From Caryophanales bacterium UBA6449 (GTDB lineage: Bacteria; Bacillota_I; Bacilli_A; RFN20; CAG-288): a stretch of DNA of 64,000 nt. Position 1 is the stretch's first letter. Every line of letters begins with the position of its first letter. Under the pieces are notes generated by a model. The model did not search any database, had not been told where the DNA came from, and worked only from the letters and a program-made list of their open reading frames with translations. The translations under genes and the position numbers were made by a program. Shown in pieces: positions 43,341-52,684 of the stretch. The stretch spans positions 255,845 through 319,844 of the forward strand of contig DJOB01000004.1 in NCBI GenBank assembly GCA_002437105.1. The letters run 5' to 3'.

Positions 43341-45478
43341 TTATCTGTCTCCGGTACTCTCTTTAAGGAGAGCGAGATGCGATTCCGCGCCAGATCGACC
43401 CCGATGACCATCACCTTGACCACCTGTCCGATTGCGAGGACTTCCGAGGGCGAGGAGAGGCGGCGCGTGCTGATCTCGGAGATGTGGATCATGCCATCCT
43501 TATGAAGGCCGAGGTCGACGTACGCTCCGTAGGCGACGATATTCCGTACCGTGCCCTCCAGGATCATCCCCTCCTTCAGATCCTTGATGTCTCTGATGCG
43601 GGAATCGAAGACGGGAGGTTTAAACTCACCGCGCGGATCGCGGTGGGGGACAGCTAGCTCGGAGATGATCTGTTGGAGAGTAAAGATGTCGGTCCCTAAC
43701 TCGTGGCAGGCCTGCTGCATGCTCTCTTTATCCTCGCTCTTGAGGAACTGCTGCGCACTCTGAGAGTCGGAGATATGCAAAAGCTTCATGGCGCGCCGAG
43801 CTACCGTGTAGGATTCCGGATGGATGAAGGTATCATCTAGAGGTTCACTGCCCTTGATGCGCAGGAATCCAGCGGCGTTCTGGAGCGCTTTCGGTCCGAT
43901 ATTCTTCACCTTTGAAAGCTCCTGGCGGGAGGTGAAAGCTCCGTTCTTCTCCCGATAGTCGACCAGGGACTTAGCCGATCGGCTGTTGAGGCCCGAGACG
44001 TGGGAGAGGAGCGTAGGGGAAGCGGTATTCAGGTCGACTCCCACCGCTGAGACGCAGTCCTCGACCACCGCAGCGAGAGAATTCTGAAGCTTCTTCTCGT
44101 CCAGGTCGTGCTGATACTGGCCGACTCCCAGACTCTCTGGGGGAATCTTGACCAATTCCGCCAGCGGGTCGAGCAACCTCCGCGCGATCGAGACGGCAGA
44201 ACGCAGGTTGATATCGAAATCGGGGAATTCCTTGACCGCCAGTTCCGTCGCTGAGTAGACGGAAGCACCCGCCTCGCTGACGATGCAGATGGAGGTATTA
44301 AAACCATGATCCCTGATCAGCTGGGAGAGAAAATCGAAGCTCTCGCGCGAGGCGGTTCCATTGCCTAGGGCGATCGTGCCAACTTTATATTTAGCGATTA
44401 GATCGCTGACTTTTCTATCGGCTTCCGCGATCTTCTTATCATTCGGAATCGTCGGGAAGACGACCGCCGTATCCAGGACCTTACCCGTCTGGTCGATAAC
44501 CGCGATCTTGCAGCCGTGGGCGTAGCCGGGATCGAAGCCCAGTACGGTCTGAGGCTTCAGGGGAGGAGCGAGAAGCACCTCCTTCACACCCTTGGCAAAG
44601 ATACCCAGCGAGCTGTCCTTAGCTCGATCGAGCAGGTCATTGAAGGTCTCCTTCTCCACCGAGGGGAAGAGCAATCGCTCGCAGCTGTCCTTCACCGTGG
44701 CGGAAAGGAGGGCGGGGAATTGGAACCCGGCTGGCTTCTCCATCCGTTCTATGGCGCTCTCGATCTCCGTCTCGGGGAAGGTGAAGGCGATCCGCAAGCA
44801 CTTCTCCTTCACGCCGCGGTTGATAGCGAGAACCTGATGAGGTTGGATCCGATACAGGCTGATCCGCATCCCGTCATAGCTATCGAAGGTGTTCAGAGGA
44901 GCGTCCTTGACCAGTGTGACTTCAATCGACCCTTTCCTTCCGAGGATATCCCGCACCATCCGGCGATTGACCGCCCGGTCTGCAATCCGTTCTGCCCAGA
45001 TATCTAGGGCTCCCTGAATGCAATCCTGCGCCGTCTTATACTCGGAACAGACAAAGCGTTCCGCCTCCTTGCGATAATCGTTGGTCCGGTCAGAAAAGAT
45101 GTAGTCCAAAAGCTTGTCCAGCCCTTTAGCTTGCGCTCTGGAAGCTCGGGTCTCACGTTTGGGGCGGTAGGGTCGATAGATGTCTTCCAAACTGGCGAGG
45201 GTGTCGGCCGCCGCGACTGCTGCGAGCAGCCCCGGATCGGAGATATTCTGTTTCGCGAGGCTCTCCAGGATCGTCTTCCGCCGGCTCTCCAAGGATTGGA
45301 AAGCCGAATCGACATCGGCGAGCTTGCGGAGAGTCTCATCCGACATATCCCCAGTCCGCTCGCGGCGATAGCGAGCGATGAAAGGGATCGTCGCGCCCTC
45401 ATCCATGAGCGCGAGGGCCCCCTTCACATCGCTCGGCCGCAGATGGAGCTCTGAAGAAAGATAGGCTATCCGGTCCAT
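43337..45478 (-). CDS. tex: Tex-family RNA-binding transcription protein
   Basis: A 713-residue Tex (YhgF/Spt6-like) protein, proposed to act in transcription and RNA handling. The layout is visible: an N-terminal helical region with GATIPFIARYRRERTGDM, a YqgF-like RNase-H fold (VLGFDPGYAHGCKIAVID, SVYSATELA), helix-hairpin-helix segments (LNTASPTLLSHVSGLNSRSA, LSKVKNIGPKALQNAAGFLRI), and a C-terminal S1 domain (LKEGMILEGTVRNIVAYGAYVDLG). ATG at 45478 with AAGGAGG five bases upstream. It lies 15 bases downstream of leuS and is probably read with it. Confidence 0.95.
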   Translation of the reverse strand: MDRIAYLSSELHLRPSDVKGALALMDEGATIPFIARYRRERTGDMSDETLRKLADVDSAFQSLESRRKTILESLAKQNISDPGLLAAVAAADTLASLEDIYRPYRPKRETRASRAQAKGLDKLLDYIFSDRTNDYRKEAERFVCSEYKTAQDCIQGALDIWAERIADRAVNRRMVRDILGRKGSIEVTLVKDAPLNTFDSYDGMRISLYRIQPHQVLAINRGVKEKCLRIAFTFPETEIESAIERMEKPAGFQFPALLSATVKDSCERLLFPSVEKETFNDLLDRAKDSSLGIFAKGVKEVLLAPPLKPQTVLGFDPGYAHGCKIAVIDQTGKVLDTAVVFPTIPNDKKIAEADRKVSDLIAKYKVGTIALGNGTASRESFDFLSQLIRDHGFNTSICIVSEAGASVYSATELAVKEFPDFDINLRSAVSIARRLLDPLAELVKIPPESLGVGQYQHDLDEKKLQNSLAAVVEDCVSAVGVDLNTASPTLLSHVSGLNSRSAKSLVDYREKNGAFTSRQELSKVKNIGPKALQNAAGFLRIKGSEPLDDTFIHPESYTVARRAMKLLHISDSQSAQQFLKSEDKESMQQACHELGTDIFTLQQIISELAVPHRDPRGEFKPPVFDSRIRDIKDLKEGMILEGTVRNIVAYGAYVDLGLHKDGMIHISEISTRRLSSPSEVLAIGQVVKVMVIGVDLARNRISLSLKRVPETDK

Positions 45479-45493
45479 ATGGCCTCCTTGTGA

Positions 45494-47911
45494 TTAGCGA
45501 GCGACGATATTGACGATTCGATTCTTCACCACGATGATCTTCACTACGTTCTTTCCGCCCGTCGCCTTCTTGACCGACTCGTTCTCCAGAGCGAGGTCCT
45601 GAAGCTTCTTGAGGCTCTCCTCCGAGGCGTCCTTCTCCCACTCGATCCGCGCGCGGAGCTTGCCGTTCACCTGGATGATGTAGAGAGCTTTCTCCGATCC
45701 CAGCTTCGAGGTATCCGCTTTGGGCCAGGGAACATAGTCGATCATCTCCTGATGGCCCAATAGCGACCACAGCTCCTCACCGAGATGGGGGCAGATGGGT
45801 GCGATCATCTGTGCCAGTCCCTCCATGATCTTCAGGGGGAGAGAAGAGGCGCGGTAGAGCTCGTTGACCAGAACCATCAGCTGCGCGATTCCGGTATTGA
45901 ACTTCATCTCGGCGAAGTCCTTGGTGACCTTCGCCACCGTCTGGTTGTAGATCCCTTCCAGCTGAGCGTCGTCACCCTTGGTAAAGAGATGAGTAAATTG
46001 CTCCTCCGTATAGAGACGATAGACGCGCTCGATGAATTTTCTGGCTCCGGAAGGTCCCTGGGGATTCCAGGGCATACCGACTTCCACCGGGCCTTTGAAC
46101 AGCTCGTAGAGCCTCAGAGCATCGGCGCCGTACTGGGCGATAACCTCGTCCGGCGAGACCGTATTGCCCTTGGATTTCGACATCCGCGAACCATCGGGAC
46201 CGAGGATCACGCCCTGGTGCCGCAGTTTCGCGAAGGGCTCGGGGCATTTGAACACGCCCTCATCGTAGAGGAACTGATGCCAGAAGCGAGCGTAGAGCAG
46301 GTGGAGCACCGCATGCTCAGCTCCGCCCAGATACATATCGACGGGCAACCAGTGCTCAAGCAGTTTCGGATCGCCGATCTGATCGGGATTCTTAGGGTCG
46401 ATGAAACGGGCGTAATACCAGCAGCTGCCGGCCCACTGGGGCATCGTATTGGTCTCGCGCTCATACCTGTGTCCGTCGATCGTCACATCGACCCAGGCTT
46501 TGGCGCGAGCCAGCGGGGGTTTGCCGTCGCCGGTGGGGGTGTAGTCATCCAGTTCGGGGAGGGTCAAGGGCAGATACTTGTCGGGAAGAGGCACGATCGC
46601 TCCCGTCTCGACATCGTGGAGAACGGGGATGGGTTCACCCCAGTAGCGCTGGCGGGAGAAGAGCCAATCGCGAAGCTTGTAGTGGACCGTCACCTTTCCC
46701 GCGCCGAGCTTGATGAGCTGCCCAGTGATCGCCTTCTTCGCCCCGGCGTTATCGAGACCATCGGCGGGGCCGGAGAGCACATGCTCCCCATCGCCTTCAA
46801 ACGCGCCTTTGCTCAGATCGCCCCCGCGGACCACCTGGATTATGGGCAGGTGGTGAAGCTGGGCGAACTGATAGTCGCGCTCATCGTGAGCCGGCACCGC
46901 CATGACCGCTCCGGATCCATAGGAACCCAGGACGTAATCGCCGACGAAGACGGGAACCTTGTTTCCGTTGATGGGATTGATGGCGTAGGCGCCGGTGAAG
47001 ACTCCGGTCTTGGGCTTATCGGATCCCGTCCGTTCCAGATCGGAACGATTGACCGCCTGGCTGACATAGGCGTCGACTTCCGCCTTCTGTTCCGGGGTGA
47101 CGATCTGGGAGAGGAGAGGATGCTCGGGGGCCAGAACGACGTAGGTGCAGCCGTAGAGGGTATCTACCCGGGTGGTGAAGACGGTGAAGGAGCCAGTTCC
47201 ACTGCTGAGCTTAAAAGTCACCTCTACGCCCTGGCTCCGGCCGATCCAGTTGCGCTGCATCTGCTCGGTGGAGGAGGGCCAGTCGACCGTGTCGAGACCC
47301 TTTAGCAGCTTGTCGGCGTAGGCGGTGATCTTCAGCAGCCACTGCTTCATCGGCACCCGGATGACTGGGTATCCTCCGCGCTCCGACTTGCCGTCGATCA
47401 CCTCCTCGTTAGCGAGGACCGTACCGAGCTGAGGGCAGTAATTGACCGGTCTCTCCGCATAGAAGGCCAGACCCTTCTTGAGCATCATCAGGAAGATCTT
47501 CTGGGTGAACTTGTAATAGGAGGGATCCGAGGTCTTGATCACCCGATCCCAGTCGTAGGAAAAACCGCAGCGCTTCAGCTGCCTGATGAAGTTGGCGATA
47601 TTCGCATCCGTGAAAGGTCCAGGATGCTTGTTGTTCTTGATGGAGTACTGTTCCGCGGGCAGTCCGAAGCTATCGAATCCGATAGGGTGAAGGACGTTGA
47701 AGCCGTTGGCTCGCTTGAAGCGGGCCAGCGCATCGGTGGCGGAGTAGCCTTCGACGTGTCCGACGTGCAGTCCGGCGCCACTGGGGTAGGGGAACATATC
47801 CAGAACGTAGTATTTGGGTTTGGAGAAATCGTGGATGTCGGTTCGATAGGTCTTCTCCTCTTCCCACCGGTGCTCCCACTTACGTTCGATCTCTTCGCTA
47901 TTGTATGCCAT
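45494..47911 (-). CDS. leuS: Leucyl-tRNA synthetase
   Basis: Class I synthetase charging tRNA-Leu; 805 residues. HIGH motif as HVGH (residues 49-52, in YPSGAGLHVGHVEGY) and KMSKS as RMSKS near 572. The CP1 editing domain lies between, and anticodon-binding and C-terminal domains follow. ATG at 47911 follows AAAGGA; a frame start 15 bases earlier has no support. Unlike many Firmicute leuS genes no T-box leader is seen: the 213-base upstream gap has no GGGTGG-type T-box sequence. Confidence 0.96.
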   Translation of the reverse strand: MAYNSEEIERKWEHRWEEEKTYRTDIHDFSKPKYYVLDMFPYPSGAGLHVGHVEGYSATDALARFKRANGFNVLHPIGFDSFGLPAEQYSIKNNKHPGPFTDANIANFIRQLKRCGFSYDWDRVIKTSDPSYYKFTQKIFLMMLKKGLAFYAERPVNYCPQLGTVLANEEVIDGKSERGGYPVIRVPMKQWLLKITAYADKLLKGLDTVDWPSSTEQMQRNWIGRSQGVEVTFKLSSGTGSFTVFTTRVDTLYGCTYVVLAPEHPLLSQIVTPEQKAEVDAYVSQAVNRSDLERTGSDKPKTGVFTGAYAINPINGNKVPVFVGDYVLGSYGSGAVMAVPAHDERDYQFAQLHHLPIIQVVRGGDLSKGAFEGDGEHVLSGPADGLDNAGAKKAITGQLIKLGAGKVTVHYKLRDWLFSRQRYWGEPIPVLHDVETGAIVPLPDKYLPLTLPELDDYTPTGDGKPPLARAKAWVDVTIDGHRYERETNTMPQWAGSCWYYARFIDPKNPDQIGDPKLLEHWLPVDMYLGGAEHAVLHLLYARFWHQFLYDEGVFKCPEPFAKLRHQGVILGPDGSRMSKSKGNTVSPDEVIAQYGADALRLYELFKGPVEVGMPWNPQGPSGARKFIERVYRLYTEEQFTHLFTKGDDAQLEGIYNQTVAKVTKDFAEMKFNTGIAQLMVLVNELYRASSLPLKIMEGLAQMIAPICPHLGEELWSLLGHQEMIDYVPWPKADTSKLGSEKALYIIQVNGKLRARIEWEKDASEESLKKLQDLALENESVKKATGGKNVVKIIVVKNRIVNIVAR

Positions 47912-47955
47912 ACTCGATCCTTTCAAGGTTGATTCGCACTGATCAAAACGCCTTA

Positions 47956-47961
47956 ATTATA
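47956..47961 (-). promoter_or_regulatory. Candidate -10 box for leuS
   Basis: Perfect TATAAT on the - strand, 44 bases upstream of the leuS start and downstream of the engB terminator. There is no convincing -35 at the right distance. The rest of the 213-base gap is AT-rich with a short TATGTATATG repeat and holds no gene. Confidence 0.4.
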
Positions 47962-48093
47962 CGATTCTTATTCTTTCTAGAGACTTATGTATATGTATAT
48001 AAGCCCCCTTAACCAATGTTATCTAGGTATTTACCCGAGTTTCTCTAGCTATCATCGCGAGAAGATTCCCTCAGGGCTAAAGATTTTTCGCAT

Positions 48094-48119
48094 AAAAGAA
48101 AAGGGAGCTAGCGCTCCCT
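48094..48119 (-). terminator. Intrinsic terminator after engB
   Basis: AGGGAGC / GCTCCCT 7-bp stem (48102-48108 with 48113-48119) around TAGC, followed on the - strand by TTTCTTTT. It lies six bases past the engB stop and ends the lon-engB transcript. Confidence 0.85.
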
Positions 48120-48124
48120 CATTC

Positions 48125-48700
48125 TCACTTCCGTCTCGCGAGTTTAGTAACCTCGTTTCTAATCGTATCTAGAAGGCTGCTATCCCGGGTGGAAGAAGGT
48201 ACCACATTGGCTTCCGGATACTCTTCTCTGACTCTCTGAATAGCTTCCTTGCGCTCGGTCGTGTTGAGCTTATCGACCTTAGTGAGCACGATCAGGATAC
48301 CGATGTTGCGGTCCGCTACATAGCGCAGCATATCCCGATCGGAATCGAGGATGCCGCGACGCGAATCCACCACGAGCACCAGACCCTTCAATTTCTTGCC
48401 GCTGACCTCGAAGAAGCCATTCATCAGCTTCTCGAAGTAGTCGCGCTGCTCCTCGAAACCGTAGCCCGGCACATCGGCCAGATAGAAGGTGTCCTCGATG
48501 AGCGCGTAGTTGACCAGTCTCGTCTTACCCGGCTTAGCCGAGGTCTTCATCAGGTTCTTCTGGCGGCACAGCAGGTTGATCAGCGTCGATTTTCCCGCGT
48601 TGGAGCGACCAGCGAAGACCACGATGGGACGATCGAAACGAAAATCTCTCCGGTCGGCCGCTGAAGTAACGAAGACCGCCTTCGAGAAATCGGACGTCAT
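48125..48700 (-). CDS. engB: Ribosome-assembly GTPase EngB (YsxC)
   Basis: GTPase for late 50S assembly. The 191-residue protein has GRSNAGKSTLIN (G1), PGKTRLVN (G2), DVPGYGF (G3), TKVDKL (G4) and PSSTRDSSL near G5. Overlaps lon by four bases (ATGA) and is followed by a terminator. lonA-ysxC is the B. subtilis order. Confidence 0.96.
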   Translation of the reverse strand: MTSDFSKAVFVTSAADRRDFRFDRPIVVFAGRSNAGKSTLINLLCRQKNLMKTSAKPGKTRLVNYALIEDTFYLADVPGYGFEEQRDYFEKLMNGFFEVSGKKLKGLVLVVDSRRGILDSDRDMLRYVADRNIGILIVLTKVDKLNTTERKEAIQRVREEYPEANVVPSSTRDSSLLDTIRNEVTKLARRK

Positions 48701-51159
48701 CTCTTCTTATCCTCAGCGGGAACCCGCGTCCGGTCCGCCGTCGCCTTCACGCTCGCCGCGGAGAAGGGATCGGCCGTCAGGACCTCGGGCAGAACTTCCT
48801 TGACACAGGTGACCTCTTTGATCTGCAGCAGATCGCGGATCTCCTGAGGCAGCTCCTCGACATCCTTGTGGTTCTCCTTGGGCACGAGCACGAGGCGGAT
48901 CTTCTCGCGGGCGGCCGCCAGCGTCTTCTCGCGGAGTCCACCGATGGGCATCGCGTTGCCGCGCAGATCGACCTCGCCCGTCATCGCCACATCGCACTTG
49001 GCCGGGATACCGGTGACGGCCGAGATGATAGCGCAGGCGGTAGCGACACCAGCGGAGGGACCATCCTTGGGCACCGCGCCTTCAGGGAAGTGGATGTGGA
49101 TATCGTTCTTGCTGAACCACTTGGGATCCACGCCCAACTCGTTGGTGAGGGACCGCACGTAGGTGAGAGCGGTCCGGCAGGCTTCCTTGATAACGTCCTT
49201 GAGATTTCCCGTCAGGACGAGCTGACCGTTGCCAGGATAGGTGTTGACCTCGATCTTCAGCACATCGCCCCCGGCTTCCGTATAGGCTAGACCGTTGATC
49301 AGTCCTACCTGGTCCTTCCGCATCGCGGAGGTGTGGTGGAAGATGGGTTGCTTGAGCATCTGGACAATGACTTCGGGAGTGACAGTCAGGTGCTGATTCT
49401 GGGCCGGATTCTCGAGGTGCTTCACCGCAAACTTCCGCATGATGGTGGAGATGGCACGGCGCAGATTTCTAACGCCGGCCTCCATGGTATAGCCATCGAT
49501 GAGGAAGCGGAGCGACTCGTCGGTAAAATCGATCATGTCCGGCTTCAAACCGTTCTCCTGCTCTTCGAGCTTGATCAGGTACTTCTTGGCGATATTGATC
49601 TTCTCGAAGGGAGTGTAGGTGTTGAGCTCGATGAGCTCGAGCCGATCCAGGAGCGGAGGATTGACGCGACTCAGATCGTTCGCCGTGCAGATGAACAACA
49701 CGTTGGACAGGTCGAAAGGCAGATCGAGATAGTGATCCTCGAAAGTCTTATTCTGCTCGGGGTCCAGGACCTCCAGAAGAGCCGAGGCGGGATCGCCATG
49801 ATAGCCTCCGCCATCGATCTTATCGATCTCATCCAGCAGGATGACGGGATTATTCACGCCCGCTCGATCGATCGCCGAGATGATGCGGCCGGGCATACTG
49901 CCGATATAGGTGCGGCGGTGTCCGCGAATCTCGCTCTCATCGTTGATACCGCCCAGCGCAATCTTTTGGAACTTGCGTCCGAGGGCCTTGGCGACGGAGA
50001 TTGCCAGCGAGGTCTTTCCGACTCCAGGAGGACCATAGAGGCAGAGGATGGGTGCCTTGAGGGCGCGAGTCATCCCTTTGACCGCGAGATACTCGAGGAT
50101 GCGCTCCTTCTGTTTGACCAGACCATAGTGATCCTCATCCAGGATCTTCTTGACCTGAGACAGATCCTCGTTATCCTGCGAGGACACCTTCCAGGGCAGA
50201 CGGATCAGCAGATCCAGGTAGTCCCGGGTGACCTGTCCCTCGGGCGAGCCCGGGGTGATCGTCTTCAGACGGTCGGTCTGCTGCTTGATCATGTCATAGA
50301 CATAATCAGGATACTTATCCTTATGCTCGAGCGCCTCACGGTACTTATCGTCAGGATCGTCACCGTCGAACTCCTTCAGCTTCTGGCGGATGATATCCAT
50401 CTTGGTGCGGAGGGTATACTCGCGCTGCTGCTTCTCCATCCTCTCGCCCACCGCCGTATCGATCTCGTGCTCGATCCGGCTGTCCTGATTGAACCGCGAG
50501 AGGCTATTGAGAACGACCTTGAGCTGATCGGGGGTCGAGAGACTCTCGATGATGCTCTGCTTATCGTTGACATTCAGATTGAAGAAGGTGGCCAGATAGT
50601 AGGGGTACTGCGCAGGTTTCAGACCCAGTTTCTCCAGATCGGGGAACGCAGGATAGAAGCTCAGACCAGCCGTCAGGCGCTGATAGGTAGCCTGGATCAT
50701 CGAGGTGAAGTTGTAGATGAGACCAGAAGCGCAGGAAGCCAATTCCCGCTCCTGGTAGGTAGCGACGACCAAGCGCTGCACGGGATCGAGGTCCCAGCTC
50801 GAAACCTGGACGATCTTCTCGCCGGTGATGGTCGCGCTGGTGGAGAGCAGTCCCTCGTTGACGCTCTTCACGCGGCAGAGGACACCGGTCAGCTTGACGG
50901 AGGGAAGGATCAGGGTCGCCATATTATCGTAAGCGCCATCGCGGAAGGAGACGCACATGACGAACTCGCCATTCTCGCCGACGCTCTTGAGCAGTCGCTT
51001 AGCGTATTCGGAACTGGTCGACAGATTAAAGTCGAACCCAGGCAGAGCTATATCGCGGAAATTCGGATAGACCGGGAGTTTCTTCAGATTGATCTCGGGT
51101 TTGGGTAGAGGGGAAGAAGCATCAGTTTGACGACTTCCCTGATTGTCGATTTCGCTCAT
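48697..51159 (-). CDS. lon: ATP-dependent protease Lon
   Basis: Serine-lysine AAA+ protease degrading misfolded and regulatory proteins. The 820-residue protein has a LonN substrate-binding domain (about 28-230), a central coiled region, AAA+ domain with YGPPGVGKTSLA (Walker A, about 372-383) and VILLDEIDKI (Walker B), and a protease domain with PKDGPSAGVA (catalytic Ser about 702) and GGLREKTLAA (catalytic Lys about 744). AAAAGGAGG (51167-51175) precedes the ATG. It has its own promoter overlapped by a CIRCE operator, so HrcA control on heat shock is expected. It forms an operon with engB. Confidence 0.96.
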   Translation of the reverse strand: MSEIDNQGSRQTDASSPLPKPEINLKKLPVYPNFRDIALPGFDFNLSTSSEYAKRLLKSVGENGEFVMCVSFRDGAYDNMATLILPSVKLTGVLCRVKSVNEGLLSTSATITGEKIVQVSSWDLDPVQRLVVATYQERELASCASGLIYNFTSMIQATYQRLTAGLSFYPAFPDLEKLGLKPAQYPYYLATFFNLNVNDKQSIIESLSTPDQLKVVLNSLSRFNQDSRIEHEIDTAVGERMEKQQREYTLRTKMDIIRQKLKEFDGDDPDDKYREALEHKDKYPDYVYDMIKQQTDRLKTITPGSPEGQVTRDYLDLLIRLPWKVSSQDNEDLSQVKKILDEDHYGLVKQKERILEYLAVKGMTRALKAPILCLYGPPGVGKTSLAISVAKALGRKFQKIALGGINDESEIRGHRRTYIGSMPGRIISAIDRAGVNNPVILLDEIDKIDGGGYHGDPASALLEVLDPEQNKTFEDHYLDLPFDLSNVLFICTANDLSRVNPPLLDRLELIELNTYTPFEKINIAKKYLIKLEEQENGLKPDMIDFTDESLRFLIDGYTMEAGVRNLRRAISTIMRKFAVKHLENPAQNQHLTVTPEVIVQMLKQPIFHHTSAMRKDQVGLINGLAYTEAGGDVLKIEVNTYPGNGQLVLTGNLKDVIKEACRTALTYVRSLTNELGVDPKWFSKNDIHIHFPEGAVPKDGPSAGVATACAIISAVTGIPAKCDVAMTGEVDLRGNAMPIGGLREKTLAAAREKIRLVLVPKENHKDVEELPQEIRDLLQIKEVTCVKEVLPEVLTADPFSAASVKATADRTRVPAEDKKR

Positions 51160-51183
51160 TGTTCAACCTCCTTTTATACAAAA

Positions 51184-51237
51184 GGGCGTGGCGAGACCAG
51201 TCTCACACGCGCCCTGGCCGCTATGGGGCTACCCCAT
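51184..51237 (-). promoter_or_regulatory. Two hairpins in the lon 5' leader, one terminator-like
   Basis: ATGGGG / CCCCAT (51223-51237) forms a 6-bp hairpin near the transcript start. A second stem at 51184-51214 pairs GGGCG(C)GTG with CACGCCC around an inner GAGAC / GTCTC stem, and on the - strand is followed by TTTTG. The second can end tig transcripts, and because it lies downstream of the lon promoter it could also attenuate lon. No alternative antiterminator pairing was worked out. Confidence 0.5.
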
Positions 51238-51263
51238 TAGCAGTCTCACTATAGGAGTGCTAA
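51237..51263 (-). promoter_or_regulatory. CIRCE operator (HrcA site) at lon
   Basis: TTAGCAGTC, nine bases, GAGTGCTAA on the + strand (reads TTAGCACTC-N9-GACTGCTAA on the - strand). This matches the CIRCE consensus TTAGCACTC-N9-GAGTGCTAA with one mismatch. It covers the -10 box of the lon promoter and the tig stop codon (51260-51262). CIRCE is the binding site of the heat-shock repressor HrcA; in mycoplasmas it is known upstream of lon as well as the chaperone genes. Confidence 0.93.
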
Positions 51264-51276
51264 TCGTTGTTGTCAA
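51248..51276 (-). promoter_or_regulatory. lon promoter (TTGACA-17-TATAGT)
   Basis: On the - strand TTGACA (51276-51271), a 17-base spacer and TATAGT (51253-51248), a near-consensus sigma-A promoter. The -35 lies inside the tig coding end. The CIRCE operator spans the spacer and -10. Transcription would begin near 51241, giving a leader of about 80 bases. Confidence 0.9.
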
Positions 51277-52603
51277 GCAAGAACTTACGCAGCTTGGGGA
51301 AATTCACCGCATCGGCAATCTCCTCCACGCGAGCCGCGATAAAGCCCTTGACCTGCTCGTCGGTGATGTTCTTGAAGGTGCTCTTGAGGTTCTGCGTCAG
51401 ACCGGCGACGATCTTGTCGTAATCCTGACCGAACTTCTTGAACTGCTCCTTGATCTCATCCGCGGTAGGAGCGGGAAGCTCCGCCTTAGCGATGGCCCGA
51501 CGCAGGAGGGTAGATTCGATCTGGGACAGGGTATTGTGATAGACATTGTTTCCGTAAGTCGCCAGATCCATACCGATCAGCTTCAGATAGGCGGGCAGAT
51601 CGAGACCGTTCTGGCTCAGCATCTTCTCATCCTTCTGACGCTGGTTGTTCACGATCGCATCCTTCAACCGCGCCTCATCCAGGGTGTACTTGGTTCCCTT
51701 GTTGCACTCGGTCAGGATCTTGTTCAGACGCTCATTCTCCGCTTCCTCAGCGAAATCCTTGGTCTGCTTCTCGCGGATCTTGGCCTTCAGCTGCTCCAGG
51801 TTCTCCGCTCCCTCATACTGAGTCTGCAGGGTAGCCAGCTCGTCGTTGATCTCCGGGGTGACCACCTTCTTGACGGAATTGATGCGGACATCGAAGTGCA
51901 CGGTCTTTCCGCCCAGATCATCAGGGTAGTTGGCGGGCATCACCAGATCGGCTGCGATGTTGTCGCCCACCTTGTGGCCGAGCAGCTTGTCGCTCAGTCC
52001 GGGGATGGTGCCGACGCCACCGACCTTGATGTCGAAGCCTTTCTCGGTCAGCTCGGAACGCTCGACTCCCGCGATGGAACCGCGGACATCGCAGTTAGCG
52101 GTGAATCCGTTAGCGATGGGCTCCTCGGTCGGAGTCAGATCCGACTCGTCCTGGGCGATCTTCTTCAGCTCATCCTCGACGGTCTGATCGGTGACTTCCT
52201 TAGCCTTGACGTCAGTCTTGATACCCTTGTAGTTTCCCAGGGTCTCGATCACCGGCAGCAGGGGGTAGGTGAAGGTGACTGAGGAACCGTCCTTAGCGAA
52301 AGAAGCCTGAGGCACGGCACCCTGAGCCACCTTACCCTCGAGGCTGAGATTGACCCCAGCATCGTAGGCGATCGATTTGAAGCAGCGGTCCAGCAGGGTA
52401 TGAGAATAGGCCTCGTTGATCTCCTCCTGGCTCAGATACTTCCTCGCGACCTCGAGGGGAGCTTTACCCTTGCGGAAGCCCCTCACGCTCACCTGGGAGC
52501 ACAGCTCGTTGATCACGTGATTGAGGATCTTCTTCACATCCTCCTCAGCGGGCGTGACCACCACTGACAGGTCTCCGTTCTTAATCTCGATAGCATTTGT
52601 CAT
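51260..52603 (-). CDS. tig: Trigger factor
   Basis: Ribosome-associated chaperone and peptidyl-prolyl isomerase. The 447-residue protein has the L23-docking signature GFRKGKAP (residues 42-49) in the N-terminal domain. A FKBP-like PPIase domain (about 160-245, GFTANCDVRGSI, VGTIPGLSDKLLGHKVGDN) and a helical C-terminal domain follow. In B. subtilis tig is followed by clpX-lonB-lonA-ysxC; here clpX and lonB are absent and lon follows directly. Its end carries the lon -35 and half of the CIRCE operator. Confidence 0.95.
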   Translation of the reverse strand: MTNAIEIKNGDLSVVVTPAEEDVKKILNHVINELCSQVSVRGFRKGKAPLEVARKYLSQEEINEAYSHTLLDRCFKSIAYDAGVNLSLEGKVAQGAVPQASFAKDGSSVTFTYPLLPVIETLGNYKGIKTDVKAKEVTDQTVEDELKKIAQDESDLTPTEEPIANGFTANCDVRGSIAGVERSELTEKGFDIKVGGVGTIPGLSDKLLGHKVGDNIAADLVMPANYPDDLGGKTVHFDVRINSVKKVVTPEINDELATLQTQYEGAENLEQLKAKIREKQTKDFAEEAENERLNKILTECNKGTKYTLDEARLKDAIVNNQRQKDEKMLSQNGLDLPAYLKLIGMDLATYGNNVYHNTLSQIESTLLRRAIAKAELPAPTADEIKEQFKKFGQDYDKIVAGLTQNLKSTFKNITDEQVKGFIAARVEEIADAVNFPKLRKFLLDNND

Positions 52604-52622
52604 GAATTGACCATCCTCCGAT

Positions 52623-52642
52623 AAAAAAGGGGCGAAACCCCC
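52623..52642 (-). terminator. Terminator-like hairpin in the tig leader
   Basis: On the - strand GGGG, a short TTTCG-type loop, CCCC and then TTTTTT, about 20 bases upstream of the tig ATG. The stem is only four to five pairs. It may be a weak terminator or attenuator ahead of tig. Confidence 0.4.
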
Positions 52643-52655
52643 GGAATGCTTGGAT

Positions 52656-52684
52656 ATTTTCTCTCAAAGCGAGTTATTTTTCAA
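52656..52684 (-). promoter_or_regulatory. Candidate tig promoter
   Basis: TTGAAA (52684-52679), 17 bases, GAAAAT (52661-52656) on the - strand. The -35 matches five of six, the -10 four of six. The predicted start is just before the leader hairpin. Confidence 0.4.

Noticed and set aside
47912..48124. T-box leader for leuS
   Set aside because: No T-box core sequence or specifier-loop structure on the - strand; the gap only shows the engB terminator and a -10-like box.
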